Source: Pisolithus tinctorius (Eukaryota; Basidiomycota; Agaricomycetes; Boletales; Pisolithaceae). From it: 64,000 bases of DNA. The notes below the pieces were generated by a model. The model saw only the letters and a list, made by a program, of their open reading frames with translations. It made no database searches and was not told the DNA's origin. Positions within the stretch are counted from its first letter, which is position 1. Each line of letters opens with the position of its first letter. Positions 12,869 to 23,282 of this stretch are shown here, piece after piece. The stretch lies in the NCBI GenBank assembly GCA_024663395.1, contig JANFAH010000032.1, positions 248,001-312,000 on the forward strand, written 5' to 3'. The translations under genes were made by a program, and so were the position numbers.

Positions 12869-14865
12869 CCCAATCATATCCCTGATGATGACGAAGATAA
12901 CAAAGGAGTTACCCTCCTTCCACAAACCTTATTCGTCAATCTTATCGATACCAATCTCACTCAGAAAGTCACATCATCCTCCATGAAGGACCCCTGTGGT
13001 CCAAATGGCACTTCGTGCCATTGAAAACATTGATATGCCACTTCCGTTTAAGTCTCACCTCTCTGACTGGAAGTTCGACAACGGCATACTACTTTACAAA
13101 GATCGGGTGTATATCCCCGATGACCCTACCCTCCAACGGACTGTCGTGTCCAACCACCATGACCACCCCTCTGCCGGACACCCTGGTATCCTTAAGACCC
13201 GACAACTCGTTTCATCTGAATTCTGGTGGCCTGGACTTGCATCTTTCGTCCGAAAATATGTCGAAGGCTGTGCTGTGTGCCAGCAAAATAAGGTTAACAT
13301 GCACCCAACCACGCCACCCCTTACCCCTATCCCCTCCACCTCGACCCGCCCCTTCCAACAGATCTCTTGCGATCATGGTCACTGACCTACCTGTATCCAA
13401 TGGCTATGATTCCCTTTTGGTCGTGGTAGACCATGGGCTTACTAAGGGGGTAATTTTATCACCCACGAAGAAAACCGCTTCTGCTGCCAACATCGCAGCA
13501 CTGTTTTTCAAAAGAGTCTACTCCTGTTTCGGGTTGTACGACAAAATTATATCAGATCAAGGCCCTCAGTTCGCCTCCGCATTCGCAAAGGAACTCGCTT
13601 CTCTTTTGGGATACTCCCTTGCCCTGTCAATGGCATATCACCCACAGACCGACAGAGAAACAGAACGCATAAACCAAGAAGTGGAGACCTATCTCCGCAT
13701 CTTTTGCCAAAATGACCCCACCTCATGGGTGAACAACCTACCTATGGCCGAATTCGCACATAACCATTGCCCACACTCCATCACCCACCAATCTCCGTTC
13801 TACCTCATGTATGGATATGAGCCAAAACCCCTTCTGTCCCTGATCACGGAAACCCACCTTCCCGCCGCCAAGTCTAGACTCGAAGAACTCTGAAAAGCTA
13901 GAGAGGAAGCCCTAGCAGCCCACAACCTAGCAAGAAAAACTATGAAAGACCACTCGTCACGACCCTTCACCCCATTCCAGAAAGGTGATAAGGTTTGGCT
14001 AGAAGCATGCAATTTGAAATGCTCCTATGAAAATAGGAAACTGGCACCCAAACGAGAAGGACCCTTCACAATCTCCGACGTCCTATCTCCAATTATGTAT
14101 CGCCTCACAGTTCCCTCACGATGGAAGATTCATAACGTCTTCCACACTTCTCTCCTATCGCCCTATCGCGAAAATGACGTTCACGGACCGAACTTCCTGG
14201 CTCCACCACCTGATCTAGTCAACGAGGAAGAAGAATACGAAGTTGAGGTGATAGTCGGCCATAAAAAGTCCGGCCACGGACATGCCTTTTTAATCAAATG
14301 GAAAGGCTACCCTTCTTCCAAAAACTCATGGCAGAAAGAGTCACACCTTGAACATGCAGATAATACGCTCTCCGCCTATAAGAAACGATTCCCCAAAGAC
14401 TTCCCCCTCCAGAAACAACCCACTCGATGCTCCACCCGTACTGTCAGAAACATCTCTCTCAAAATGCCTCCTCGCCATTACACCTATCCTCGTGAACCCT
14501 CCTGTCGCCACACTCTGTTTGCTTGTCAGCAACAACAACCTGCTAGCAATCAGATGATCACCTCTTACCGACTCTTCGTTGCTGATCCTGCCGTCATCAG
14601 CACTGTTTATCATGAGGTGGATGAAGACTCCCCTCTTGATCTTGTGTATCATGCCACTATCCAAGCCCTTCGGCTTGAGGAACTCTCTCGCTATGTCAAC
14701 CGCCAAAACCCCCTTCTGTCCCCCGCCCGTACCATCTTGAATGAGATCGCTGTCCAACAGGTTCCCCTCCTGCTTAAACTCTTTGATGTCCTCGGAGGCA
14801 GTGGACCTCATCTACAATGTCCGACAGTACCCTACTTTGATCGCCCCTCCTCCTCCTGGGTCTAG
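12869..14865 (+). pseudogene. Chromovirus integrase with chromodomain
   Basis: This is a continuation of pol with two frameshifts. One apparent extra C near 12990 moves the reading into the 12996 frame, and a two-base loss near 13374 moves it into the 13015 frame. Zinc domain: H-x3-H near 13150-13165 and C-x2-C near 13270-13280. Core: ISCD near 13365, ISDQGPQF near 13550, and Glu in DRETERINQ near 13655 (DRE replaces the usual DGQ). TGA at 13891 is CGA-compatible. A chromodomain lies about 14220-14400, with the aromatic-rich IKWKGYP segment near 14295. Chromodomains of this class direct integration to modified histones. The TAG at 14863 closes the frame. Confidence 0.88.
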
Positions 14866-15469
14866 AAGACCCTCAACTGCAACCTCCCCTCTGGCTTCCT
14901 CTGTGTCAACCTCTCCTCCAGCATCGTCGCCGTCATCGTCCTCCCACTCGTCCCACTCTCTCTGTAGAGCCGACAGACCCCACACCTGTTGCTTATCAGG
15001 CCCTAACCCTCAACCCTGCGAGTCTCACGACTCCCCGTCTGAAGTAGATCCTGAGACTGCCTTTGGCATCTCCCGTGCAGAACTTGACTACACATTAAAT
15101 ATCATCGAAACCCTTGCACAGTTACCACCAACCCCTGTGCTGAACGCCATGACAGAGTTCGACAGACCTCTGACTCCGTCTGATCCATGCTATCATCAAG
15201 CGTGTTATGTCTGCTGCCGTCTTGGCCACATCTGCGTCAACTGTGGACTGTATGAATGTCCCCTTTGCCACGCTACTTGTCCTGGGCATACTCAAGCCCA
15301 GTGTCCTTCTATACGCCCTTGTCATCCTTTACAGGACAGAATAGCTACCCCTGCCCTGGTAGACGATCATACCCTTGTCGGGAGCAAGGATAACGACTTG
15401 TATGACAACGACTTTGACTTTGACAACTCCGCCATCAGCAACATGACCAGAGAACCTTATGGAGAGTAG
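14741..15469 (+). CDS. Extra Cys-rich frame after chromodomain (ORF3)
   Basis: An open frame of about 242 codons between the chromodomain and the polypurine tract, overlapping the previous frame by about 125 bases. A Ser/Pro-rich stretch precedes a compact Cys/His cluster near 15187-15310. That cluster has CYVCC, then H, CVNCG, C-x2-C (CPLC), another H, and a final C in QCP, plausibly binding two or three zinc ions. An acidic Asp-rich tail follows. Its start could be upstream and it may once have been joined to integrase, since a frameshift near 14800 would fuse them. The function is unknown; the cluster resembles nucleic-acid-binding knuckles only in general layout. Confidence 0.6.
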   Translation: MRSLSNRFPSCLNSLMSSEAVDLIYNVRQYPTLIAPPPPGSRRPSTATSPLASSVSTSPPASSPSSSSHSSHSLCRADRPHTCCLSGPNPQPCESHDSPSEVDPETAFGISRAELDYTLNIIETLAQLPPTPVLNAMTEFDRPLTPSDPCYHQACYVCCRLGHICVNCGLYECPLCHATCPGHTQAQCPSIRPCHPLQDRIATPALVDDHTLVGSKDNDLYDNDFDFDNSAISNMTREPYGE

Positions 15470-15493
15470 TTGAAGTCGGGGACTTCAACGCTT

Positions 15494-15506
15494 AGAAAGG
15501 GGGTAA
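15494..15506 (+). other. Polypurine tract of chromovirus
   Basis: AGAAAGGGGGTAA ends exactly at the 3' LTR start and would prime plus-strand DNA synthesis. Confidence 0.85.
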
Positions 15507-15956
15507 TGTTACATTTCGCCCCTAGTTTTTCCTCTTTACTGTACGTTTGCCTTGCTTTTGACCCGTTGGACTTAGTTTCCTTTTAGAGCCGTCTTCTCTC
15601 TGATCTGATGGCTCTCTATTCCCACCACTAGCGTTACTAGCTCGTTACATGCTTAGGACATGTGTCGTCATTGTTCAACCAATGGCGTAGTTACCTCAAG
15701 TACATGAGGATGCCTCATGGTCCTCTTTTTGTAGTATTTAGGTCGCTGGCTCAAGTCCTGGAAACCCAGACTTGAGCTGCTCAATTATACGCAGCATTCT
15801 CAGAACTTCGCCCTCTGTGTCCCTCACAAGGACCACTCTTACCAGCGTTGCCCTAAATCCTCTGTCGTTTACAGAGGTTACTGCAGCTGTTGCTCAGTAG
15901 AAACCTTAGTCTGCGTTTGAGCTCTCCCTACATCTTGACTTCGGTCGAGTGTAACA
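15507..15956 (+). repeat. 3' LTR of chromovirus
   Basis: A 450-bp LTR (TGTTACA...GTAACA), equal in length to the 5' copy with no indels. It is followed by the target duplication CTGGC. Confidence 0.95.
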
Positions 15957-15984
15957 CTGGCCAGGGTCAAGACACAACTATGAC

Positions 15985-15997
15985 AGTATCCCCCTCT
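15985..15997 (-). other. Polypurine tract of gypsy D
   Basis: Minus strand AAGAGGGGGATAC abuts the LTR end at 15984. The same tract precedes LTRs at 22816-22828 and 29902-29914, so the D and E families share it. Confidence 0.85.
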
Positions 15998-16105
15998 TAG
16001 GGGTTGAACCCATGAGACCCCTGCAAGAGTGGTAGGCTGAGTTTGAAAAACTGGTACTTGTGACCCGCTAAGCCCTTTGTGTCTTTCATTCACATCCTCT
16101 TCATC

Positions 16106-17195
16106 ATGTCTGACTCAAGACCAATCATCGCCACCAATAACAACAACGAGGGCCATGCCATCGTTGACTGGACCCAAGTGCCTGACAACAAAATTAGGTA
16201 TGACACCAATGATGAGGAAGAAGTGATGAAGGCCAAATCAAAGGAGAGGAAAAGGTGCAAGGTGGCTGAGCAAGCCCAGTGGGAGGAGCAGGCTCAGCTT
16301 GAGGCTGAGAGGGTGGCAAGAGAGCAAGCTGAGGCTGAGAGGGCTGAGAGGGAGAAGGCCAAGGCTGAGAAGGCAGTGTGGGAGGCTAAGGAGAGGAGAG
16401 TGTGCAAAGAGGAGGAGAGGTGGGAGGCCAAGCACAAGTGCAAGGCTGAGGCCAGCAAGAGTGATGAGGCTGGCACTGGGGGCGCTAGTGGTGAGGCCAG
16501 GGGTGAAGTGAAGAGGGTGGTGATGGACCCCAGGTGAGTATTTTTCTTACCACCTGCACTCTTTTTGTCTAACATCCTCTAGCTGTACCCATTGCACTCA
16601 GGCACAGGTCACCTGCAAGTTCCTTGTAGACAGCAACAAGAAACAGGTTGTGTGTGTGTGCTGCAATCTGTCAAAAGGCAAGTGCCAATGGCCTGGTGAT
16701 GGCAAGGATGCTGAGGCTGGTCCCAAGGCCAGGAGAGTTGACAAGGGGAAGAAGCAGAAGGCTGACGAGGAGACCCCTGAGCCCAGGCCTAGTAAGAAGA
16801 AGTCAAAGGCCATTGACAAGCCGCTGGAGGTGTTGGACATCAATGAAGACAAGGCTGGTGGGAGCAGACTGAGGGGGCCCAGTGCAACAGCATTCTTGGG
16901 CTTGGAAGACAAGCTTGAGTGCTTGATCAATGTCGTGGGGCTTATTGCAAACAACCTGGCAGGCCTCTTCGAGGCCCATGAGACCATGGCTGAGAACTCT
17001 GGTAGGATTGCCAATGTGCTTGAGGCAATGCTCAACAAGTCCTACTGCTTCAGGATGGCAGTGTCCCCCTTGGACTTGGGCTCATCTGAGCTTGATTCTG
17101 ACAAGCTGCACAAGGAGGCCAACTGGCTGAAGGCCCATGGTGAGGACAAGGAGGAGGAGTCTGGCAGGGAGGATGAAACCATGGCCATGGTGTGA
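16106..17195 (+). CDS. Spliced antisense gene of gypsy D: coiled coil plus paired Cys module
   Basis: The gene lies on the strand opposite to pol of D, between integrase and the 3' LTR. Exon 1 is 16106-16533, the intron 16534-16582 (GTGAGT...CTAAC...CTCTAG), and exon 2 16583-17195. Splicing joins the frames in phase 2. The ATG at 16106 gives MSDSRP. Exon 1 encodes a Glu/Lys/Arg/Ala-rich segment, probably a long coiled coil. Exon 2 opens with C-x2-C-x6-C, about 13 residues, then C-x2-C-x6-C, followed by a basic and then a helical tail. The 1.84-kb repeat inserted at 17191 replaced the last codons; the original end is visible at 19027-19038. Related genes lie at 43324-44330 and 57044-58377. The function is unknown. 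The frame is otherwise intact, unlike the adjoining pol. Confidence 0.75.
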
Positions 17196-19026
17196 GTCAA
17201 AGTGTGGAAAGGTGGAATAAACCAAACAAATCCAACACAAAAGACAAATGATGTGCAAGTGGTGGTTTGCCTCCACAGAACCTGGATGGCAGAGAAACCT
17301 GATGTGGGGGGGATTTCAATGGCAGGTGCTCCTAGTGCAAGTCATCAACGAGTTATGCAGGAGAAGATGAATGGATGATGACTGAGGAGGGGATGCTGAA
17401 CAGAGTGAAGGGGTTCAGCCAAAAGGACTTCTGGAACGATGGACCTTGATACAATGTGCTCCTGGCACAAGTTGTTGATGAGTTATGCAGGAGTGGAGGG
17501 ATGACTAAGCAAGACTGCTGACTAAGAGGAAGCTTCAGATAAATGATGGAGGTAGATAGACCCCTTTGTAAAGCCTCAACTACCAATGATATGAATGAAG
17601 ACAGATAGACTCTTCTGAATGAGCCTCAACTGTCGATGATGAGGTATGCACTGAACTGACTGCTGGATTCCCTGTTGGGTAGCTAAGTACATGGGGGTTT
17701 ATATACTGTGGGGGGAGCACAGCTTGTGACAAACAAGGCACAAACACTTGGTAAGTAATGAGTAAGGACTGAGTAATCATGATGAGTAAGCGAGAAATGA
17801 AAAGTAAGCAAGCAAAGAAGATTGGTAAGTATTGGCAATGAATGAGTCAAGGATAGTCAAAATATCACAGAATGAGTCAAATGGAGTCAGAAACTGAGTA
17901 AGTACACTGATATCACATTAGGGGGGTGGTGATGCAAGTCAGATCTCAGCAGAGACATCTCTAGATCCAAAGATGGCATGACAGATGGACGGTGTTTCCA
18001 GACAAGGAAGTATTAATTCCAGAATTGAAGGGCATGAGTCAGGCATCAAAGGGGCCAGGGCATTGGGGGTCTGTGTGGCAATGGGAGCATATGTGATTGC
18101 ATCTCCCACCCTTTCATCCTCTCAGTGAAGTTAACAAAAGCTTCATGGACAGGGCTCTGATGGAGGAGGAGGAGAAGGGGGAATGTCTTCTGCTGGATCT
18201 TGCAGTAAGAAGGCAAGATGCATGTCATACTCATCATGAATGTGATCAGGGAGGCTGGAGAACAGTAGATTATACTGCAGCTGTTGCAATGTGGGAAGAA
18301 CAATGGATGAGACTGGAATAAAGACGGTGCAGGGAGCAGGGAGGAACAATCCATATGCTTCATCAACTGGGGAGACCAAAACAACCACATAAGACCTTTC
18401 TAACTGAGTGACAGACCTGAGGCGACCAAAGAATGTCCTTCTGGAAGTCATACTGACAAGGAGAACATGCTGCCCAAGCTGCATGGGATGAGATGGGGCT
18501 GACAACAACAGGATGAACCAGGGGGGTTCAGGACAGAAGCTAGTGGGAATGCCTGGCAGATATATGTAGCCATTGTCTCTGGCAAATGAGACAAGCAAGA
18601 TGATTGATGAAGAGGTGGCCATGATTGATGGACTTAGCGAAATGAGCATCTGATGGATGGAGTGCTGTAGAAATGTGTAGGGTGTGAGGATCCTTTCCAA
18701 ATTTGGAAGGAAGAATTGTGGGGCTGAGCACTTTAAGCAAGTGTGAGAACCGAGTCGATATCTTTGGAAATGGCAGAGATATGACGAAAACCAAAATGCC
18801 ATACACATGCACTAAAAACCTTTTAATGTGCACTTAACTTGCTTCCTCTTTTCTCTTTAGCACTGATGACTCATTCTTGTGCGAAGGATGACTGTTAACA
18901 TCCAGCAGTCTTTCTATGCATGAGGCCTCTAGTCTTCATCTGCATGCATGGGCATTGTGCACAACTCATTGACAAGTTAGGCAGAGTCAGCTGTAACCAT
19001 GTCCACAACACCTTTGGTGTGTGACA
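17191..19026 (-). mobile_element. 1.84-kb TG...CA repeat with 4-bp TSD, copy 1
   Basis: On the minus strand it starts TGTCACACACC and ends TTGACTCACA. The 4-bp sequence ATGG flanks it (17187-17190 and 19027-19030). It is homologous to 50119-51964 over its whole length and to 54730-56136 for the first two thirds. A TATA-like box (GTATATAAACC) lies near 17695-17705. It carries the 159-codon frame at 18143-18622. Ends and promoter suggest an unusually long solo LTR, but the 4-bp duplication and the internal frame are atypical. Confidence 0.8.
18143..18622 (-). CDS. Conserved 159-residue ORF inside the 1.84-kb repeat
   Basis: An open frame of 480 bases from ATG (MATSSS) to stop, with the same length and start as the frame at 50522-51001. 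The two proteins differ at roughly 20 positions with no gap. A number of the differences are Arg to Gln/His, as CpG decay would give. The predicted product has a mostly beta-like hydrophobic core (LLVSFAR, SYVVV), a segment LGQxVLLVSMTSRRTFFG, and an acidic, proline-rich C-terminus. It has no recognisable motif and I do not know its function. It could also be an accidental open frame in a repeat that has simply not taken a stop. Confidence 0.45.
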   Translation of the reverse strand: MATSSSIILLVSFARDNGYIYLPGIPTSFCPEPPWFILLLSAPSHPMQLGQHVLLVSMTSRRTFFGRLRSVTQLERSYVVVLVSPVDEAYGLFLPAPCTVFIPVSSIVLPTLQQLQYNLLFSSLPDHIHDEYDMHLAFLLQDPAEDIPPSPPPPSEPCP

Positions 19027-19229
19027 ATGGCCGAGTAGTTCTGTAGCATACAGTCTTGTAGTTTTTTCCTCTGTGAATGTCATGTGTGGTGTCCAGTCTC
19101 AGTCTCAGGTAGTAAAGTAAGTAAATCAAGGGAAGAGAGTAAAAGGAAAACAGGGTAAGCATAAGATCAGAGAACTAGATACCAATAGAAAAAACCAAAG
19201 AAAGAACTGAGGCCAGTTGAAGCTGGTTC

Positions 19230-20798
19230 TTATTGGTATGGGCCAGGTTTACTGGGGTAGCAGGAGTGGAACTCTTGCATGAGTTCAGAAGCATTGTCTA
19301 GCTCTGTAGCTAGTACCCAAGTAGTTTCTTCATCAGTCCCTTCATAGCCAGTCCACCAGACTAAATACTGAAGCCAACACCAGTGATGCCAGTTGACCTT
19401 AGAGTCAAGGATTTCTGCTACCTCAAACTCTAGTTCACCATCGACTTCAACTGGTGGGGGTGGTGGTTGAGTCTGGTTCTGGATGGTATTAGGGATGGCT
19501 GGCTCAAGTTGGGAAATGTGGAAGACCAGATGGACTGCACACATTGAGTCTGGCAGGTGCAGTGTGAATGAGTGGGTACTGGCCTGAGCCATGACTGGAT
19601 ACAGTCCAAGGTTCCTCTCTGAGAGCTTCTTGGAAGGCTGGGTAGACTGGAAGTATTTGGCTTTGACATATACTTGGTCACCAACCTTGAAGTCCAGAGC
19701 TGGCATGCATTTGGCATCAGCTGGGCCTTGGTATCATTGTTGAGCGAGAGTCATCTCTTCCCATAGGTATTGGTGCAGTGAGTCTAAGTCAACTGCATAG
19801 TCATGAGCCTGAGCAGAAGTGAGGTTGTGCTCTGGGTACACTGAGATGTTAGGGTGGTAGCCCTTATTGGCAAAGAACAGTGAGACACCAGGAGTAGTGC
19901 TAGGGGCATTGTTGTAAGTGAACTTGGCCAAAGGTAGTAGGTCAGCTCAATTGTCCTGCTGGTAGTTGCAGTACACTTGGAGGTATTGTTCTAGAGTCTG
20001 GTTGGTCCTTTCAGTCTGGCTGTCACCTTCAGGGTGGTAGCCTGAGGTGAAATGTAAGTGCATATCTAAGGCCTTACTGAGTGACTGGAAGAAGTGAGAG
20101 ATGAACTCTGAGCCTCAGTCTGAGGTTACATGGGCTGGCACTCTGTGCTTTGAAATGACATGGAGTAGGAATAGTTTGGTGAGTTCTGGGGCTGTTATGG
20201 TGTCATGGGTGGGGATGAATATGGCCTGCTTGGAAAGCCAGTCAACTACTATGAGAATGGCCATGAAGCCAGATGAGGCTGGAAGTTGCTCAATGAAATC
20301 CATAGAGATGGAATTCCATGGCTTCTCCAGTACCAGGAGTTGCTTGAGGAGGCTGTAAGGCCAGTGGTGGGGAACCTTAGCCCAAGCACAGGCTGTGCAA
20401 GACCAGACATAACCTTTGACAAATGTCCTGAGGCTGGGCCAGGTATATTCATGCTGTATGAGTTCTAGAGTACAGTTTTGGCTGAAGTGGCCAGACAGGG
20501 GGTGGTCATGCTTAAGTTGCAAGACTCTAAGGTGAAGATCATTTGAGTCTGGCATGTAGATCCTTCCATCAAGCTGAAGGAAGCCAATGTCATCTACTGA
20601 CCACCAGGGATCAGACATGTCAGACAGATGGATTTGTGAGACTGGGTCGTCTGGCAGTGCAGTCAGGATGTCACTGTGGAGCTTCTCAACATCCATTAAG
20701 GCAACTGCTTGTAAGACTGGGTACTTGAGGTAAGTGGCATGAAGGGAAACCGCTAGCTGCTCCTGGGTGAAGACTGGTCTCAGGTTCTGTGGGTTCAC
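19230..20798 (-). pseudogene. Gypsy D integrase with chromodomain-like end
   Basis: Minus strand integrase closely related to the one at 58568-60154. The zinc domain has H-x3-H (HDHPLSGH) near 20500 and C-x2-C near 20385-20395. The core has MDFIEQ near 20300 and a second Asp in TSD near 20117. The Glu is in QTERTNQ near 20015. A chromodomain-like module with LVWWTGYE lies near 19345. The frame is cut by TGA near 20114, 19945 and 19738. Most are CGA-compatible; the one near 19945 replaces a Trp in the sister copy. It ends with TAA at 19230. It continues from reverse transcriptase/RNase H at 20799-21894, and the antisense gene follows to the left. Confidence 0.88.
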
Positions 20799-21894
20799 TC
20801 AGGCATAGCCACTATCCCCCTCTTTGGGGTAGATGTCCCATTGTCTAGTTAGGGTGTCAGGCTTAGCCCCGAGCTTACCAGGCCTGAATCTGATGATCAT
20901 ATTGAACTGAGACAGGAACTCTGACCAGTGAGCTTGGCAGCAGGTGAGTACTTTAGAGGTAGAAAAGTACTCAAGATTCTTGTGGTTGGTAACAATGTTG
21001 ACTGGTGAGGCCAAGCCCTCAAGGTAGTGGCACCAGGTCCAGAATGCTTTGAAGATAGCAAGCAAATCCTTGTCATGAGTATCATAATTCAACTCTGGGG
21101 CAGTCAGAGTTCAGGAGTAGAATGTGACCAGATGTATCTGTCCATCGCCACAGGTGATAGAGAGGATGCCAGCAATGGCATAGTCCAATGCATCAGTCTT
21201 GACAGTGATGGGGGCCCCAGGGATGAAATGAGTTAAGACCAGTGCAGTGGTGAAGGTGGCCTTGAGTTGTTGAATGACTGGCAGCATTCCTCAGAGAAGT
21301 TCCAAGGAGCTCCCTTGCAGGTAAGCTGAGTCAATGGTATGATGATGTCCAAATAGTTAAAAATAAACTGGCAATAGAAATTTGCAAAGCCAAGGAAAGA
21401 TTGAATGTCCTTGACCTTGCAAGGCTCAGGCCAGTCACAGATGGTCTGGACCTTTTCCTTTGACATTGTGAGGCCAGCAGGGGAAAGGTGGAATCCAAGG
21501 TATTTGACTGAGTCTGAGTGGAACTCACATTTTGCCAGCTTCACATAAAGGCCATGAAGCCAAAGCCAGCAGAGGACCTCTTGGACATGCTGCTTGTGAG
21601 ACTCCTTATCTCTGGAGTAGGTCAAGATGTCATCTAGGTAGACGACTACACAGACATCCAACATATCTGCAAAGATAGTGTTGACAAAGTGCTGGAAAGT
21701 GGCTGGGGCATTGGTGAGGCTGAAAGGCATCACTAACCACTCATAGGATCCATACTGAGTCCGGAATGTGGTCTTCCATTCATTGCCCAGGGTAATCCAG
21801 ACAAGATGGTAGGCATGCTGAAGATCAATTTTAGTATAGATCTTGGCTTGGCTTGGTGAATCTAAAAGGTCAGAGATGAGTGGGAGTGGATAGC
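20799..21894 (-). pseudogene. Gypsy D reverse transcriptase (partial) and RNase H
   Basis: It begins abruptly at 21894 in the reverse transcriptase fingers (LLDSPSQAK), because element E0 is inserted there. The catalytic box VYLDDILTYS lies near 21640, the FLGFANFY motif near 21390. The TDA of RNase H is near 21190-21205, and the NHKNLEYFS motif near 20970-20990. TGA stops near 21118 and 20799 are CGA-compatible; one frame change lies near 21250. It is homologous over its length to 38205-39170 of element G, so the two are separate copies of one family. Confidence 0.85.
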
Positions 21895-22815
21895 TGTCAA
21901 GTACAGGTTTACCCTCAGGTGACCAGGCTTCAAGACCAGGAGACAGGGGCTAAGTCTGACTGACCAAAGTCAAGGCCAGGAGACAGGGGCCAAGTCCAGT
22001 TGGACTGGAGTTGAGGCCAGAGGTTAGGGGCTAAGTCCGGAGGACCAGACTTAAGGCTGGGAGTGCAGGAACAAGACTGGTAGCATGGGAAACCGACCAG
22101 TGTTGGAGTGCATACAGGGGGAAGCCGGTCTGGGGTTGGATCTACCTCCCTTGGTCTCAGCTTATGTGCTGTACCCTTATGCAAGCTGGGGAGAGGTCCA
22201 GGACAGGGGCTGGGGATAGCCTAAAGCTCAGCCTTAGCTATAGAGTAGTCTTGGGGCGTAGTACAGGAGTTGAGGGTAATACTTAATTGATATTCTGACT
22301 GAGGGTGCTACAAAGTATGTACAGGGGTTAAATACATGAGGCTGGTCTGGGATAATGAACATAGAGCTGGACTTGTGAATAAGCTATTAGTGAGATGATT
22401 AGCAAGACAAGGATAGCCACAGTTATGCAGAGGCTAATAGCCAAAGTCCAGGTGACTGGCATAAGCAGGGTTGGACACAGGATATGTACAGTAAGCAGAG
22501 TTAGACAAAAGGATGAGACTAAATATAGCACAAACAAAGGAAAACAGACCGGAGTTATGTCCGGGTGACCTGGACATAGACCTGGGAGGACCGGGGTGGA
22601 GCAGTGCAAGGCCAGAAGGCCAGAATGGGCCGGAGATAGGGGTAAAAGACCGGACTTAAGTGATTTAGACCGGAGTTGGGTTTCCTAGGGCTGGAGTTGA
22701 GTTCTCTAGGCCAGAGTTAGGTTTTCTAGGCCAGACTAGGACCGGACTTGACCGGAGATAGGGGCTAGGGGTCTGGACTGGACTGGGACCAAGTCCGAGA
22801 GTCATGGATATGGCA
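21895..22815 (-). repeat. 3' LTR of E0
   Basis: A 921-bp LTR, TGCCATATCC...GTACTTGACA on the minus strand; the first G-T pair is decayed to TGCC. The polypurine tract abuts at 22816. It matches the LTRs at 23283, 24426, 29915, 30922 and 32326. Confidence 0.9.
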
Positions 22816-23282
22816 GTATCCCCCTCTTAGGAACTGAACCCTTGAGGTTCCATAGGGAAACATGCTCAGAGGGTTATGCAGTGAGGTTGCATGACTCGGA
22901 GTGAGTCCGAGTGCACACACAGTGCCAAGGGAGAGCCTGAGGGCTGGGAAACAGGACAGCGATGACTGGAGGTCCAGTAGTTCAGACCAGAATGGCATAA
23001 GCTGGGTTTGGGGTCAAGGGTCAAGTCCGAGGAGTGTTCTGGGAACCCAAGACTGGAGAAGCAACAACAAGGAGGGTTGGAGACCAGTCTAGGAGGCTGC
23101 CAGATGGTTCTGCAGGCCAGGACAGGGCAAAGCCAAGTCTGGGAGTGACTAGACCGGCTGGACAGAAGTTTCCAGAGACAGTGAAAGCTGAGGCCAATGT
23201 CTCAGAGGGCCAGAGTTGCACTTCGGAGCTGGGTTAAGGCAAACCGAAGGCTGGGAATGACCAGGTAAGGCCTAGGGGTGTG

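Larger units (their letters stand above)
9120..15956 (+). mobile_element. Complete Ty3/gypsy chromovirus, inactivated
   Basis: The element is 6.8 kb with 450-bp LTRs at both ends and the 5-bp duplication CTGGC (9115-9119 and 15957-15961). The order is LTR, gag, protease, reverse transcriptase, RNase H, integrase, chromodomain, an extra Cys-rich frame, polypurine tract, LTR. The chromodomain and the apparent self-priming site point to the Tf1/sushi branch of chromoviruses. The LTRs differ at about 20 positions by eye, all transitions explained by an ancestral CpG. It is inserted in the 3' LTR of D and is therefore younger than D. It cannot be autonomous now because of several TGA stops and frameshifts. 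Confidence 0.93.
8620..15984 (-). repeat. 3' LTR of gypsy D, split by chromovirus
   Basis: Two LTR pieces (8620-9119 and 15957-15984) form one minus-strand LTR of the family seen at 41397-41909 and 55194-55651. The outer ends are TGTCAAGTTC and CTATGACA. A complete chromovirus lies between the pieces, with CTGGC duplicated at its borders. A polypurine tract on the minus strand (15985-15997) abuts the right end. That marks this copy as the 3' LTR of the element whose integrase lies at 19230-20798. Confidence 0.88.

Noticed and set aside
9120..15956. Classical ascomycete RIP (CpA-biased)
   Set aside because: The changes between LTR copies trace to CpG, not to CpA sites.
16238..16575. Minus strand frames opposite the antisense gene of D
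   Set aside because: Leu/Ser-rich shadows of the Glu/Ala/Lys-rich coiled coil on the plus strand.
17191..19026. 1.84-kb repeat as a DNA transposon with inverted ends
   Set aside because: The ends TGTCACACACC and TGTGAGTCAAAG share just a few bases as inverted repeats, and the TG...CA tips plus a TATA box favour an LTR-like element. Not fully excluded because of the 4-bp duplication.
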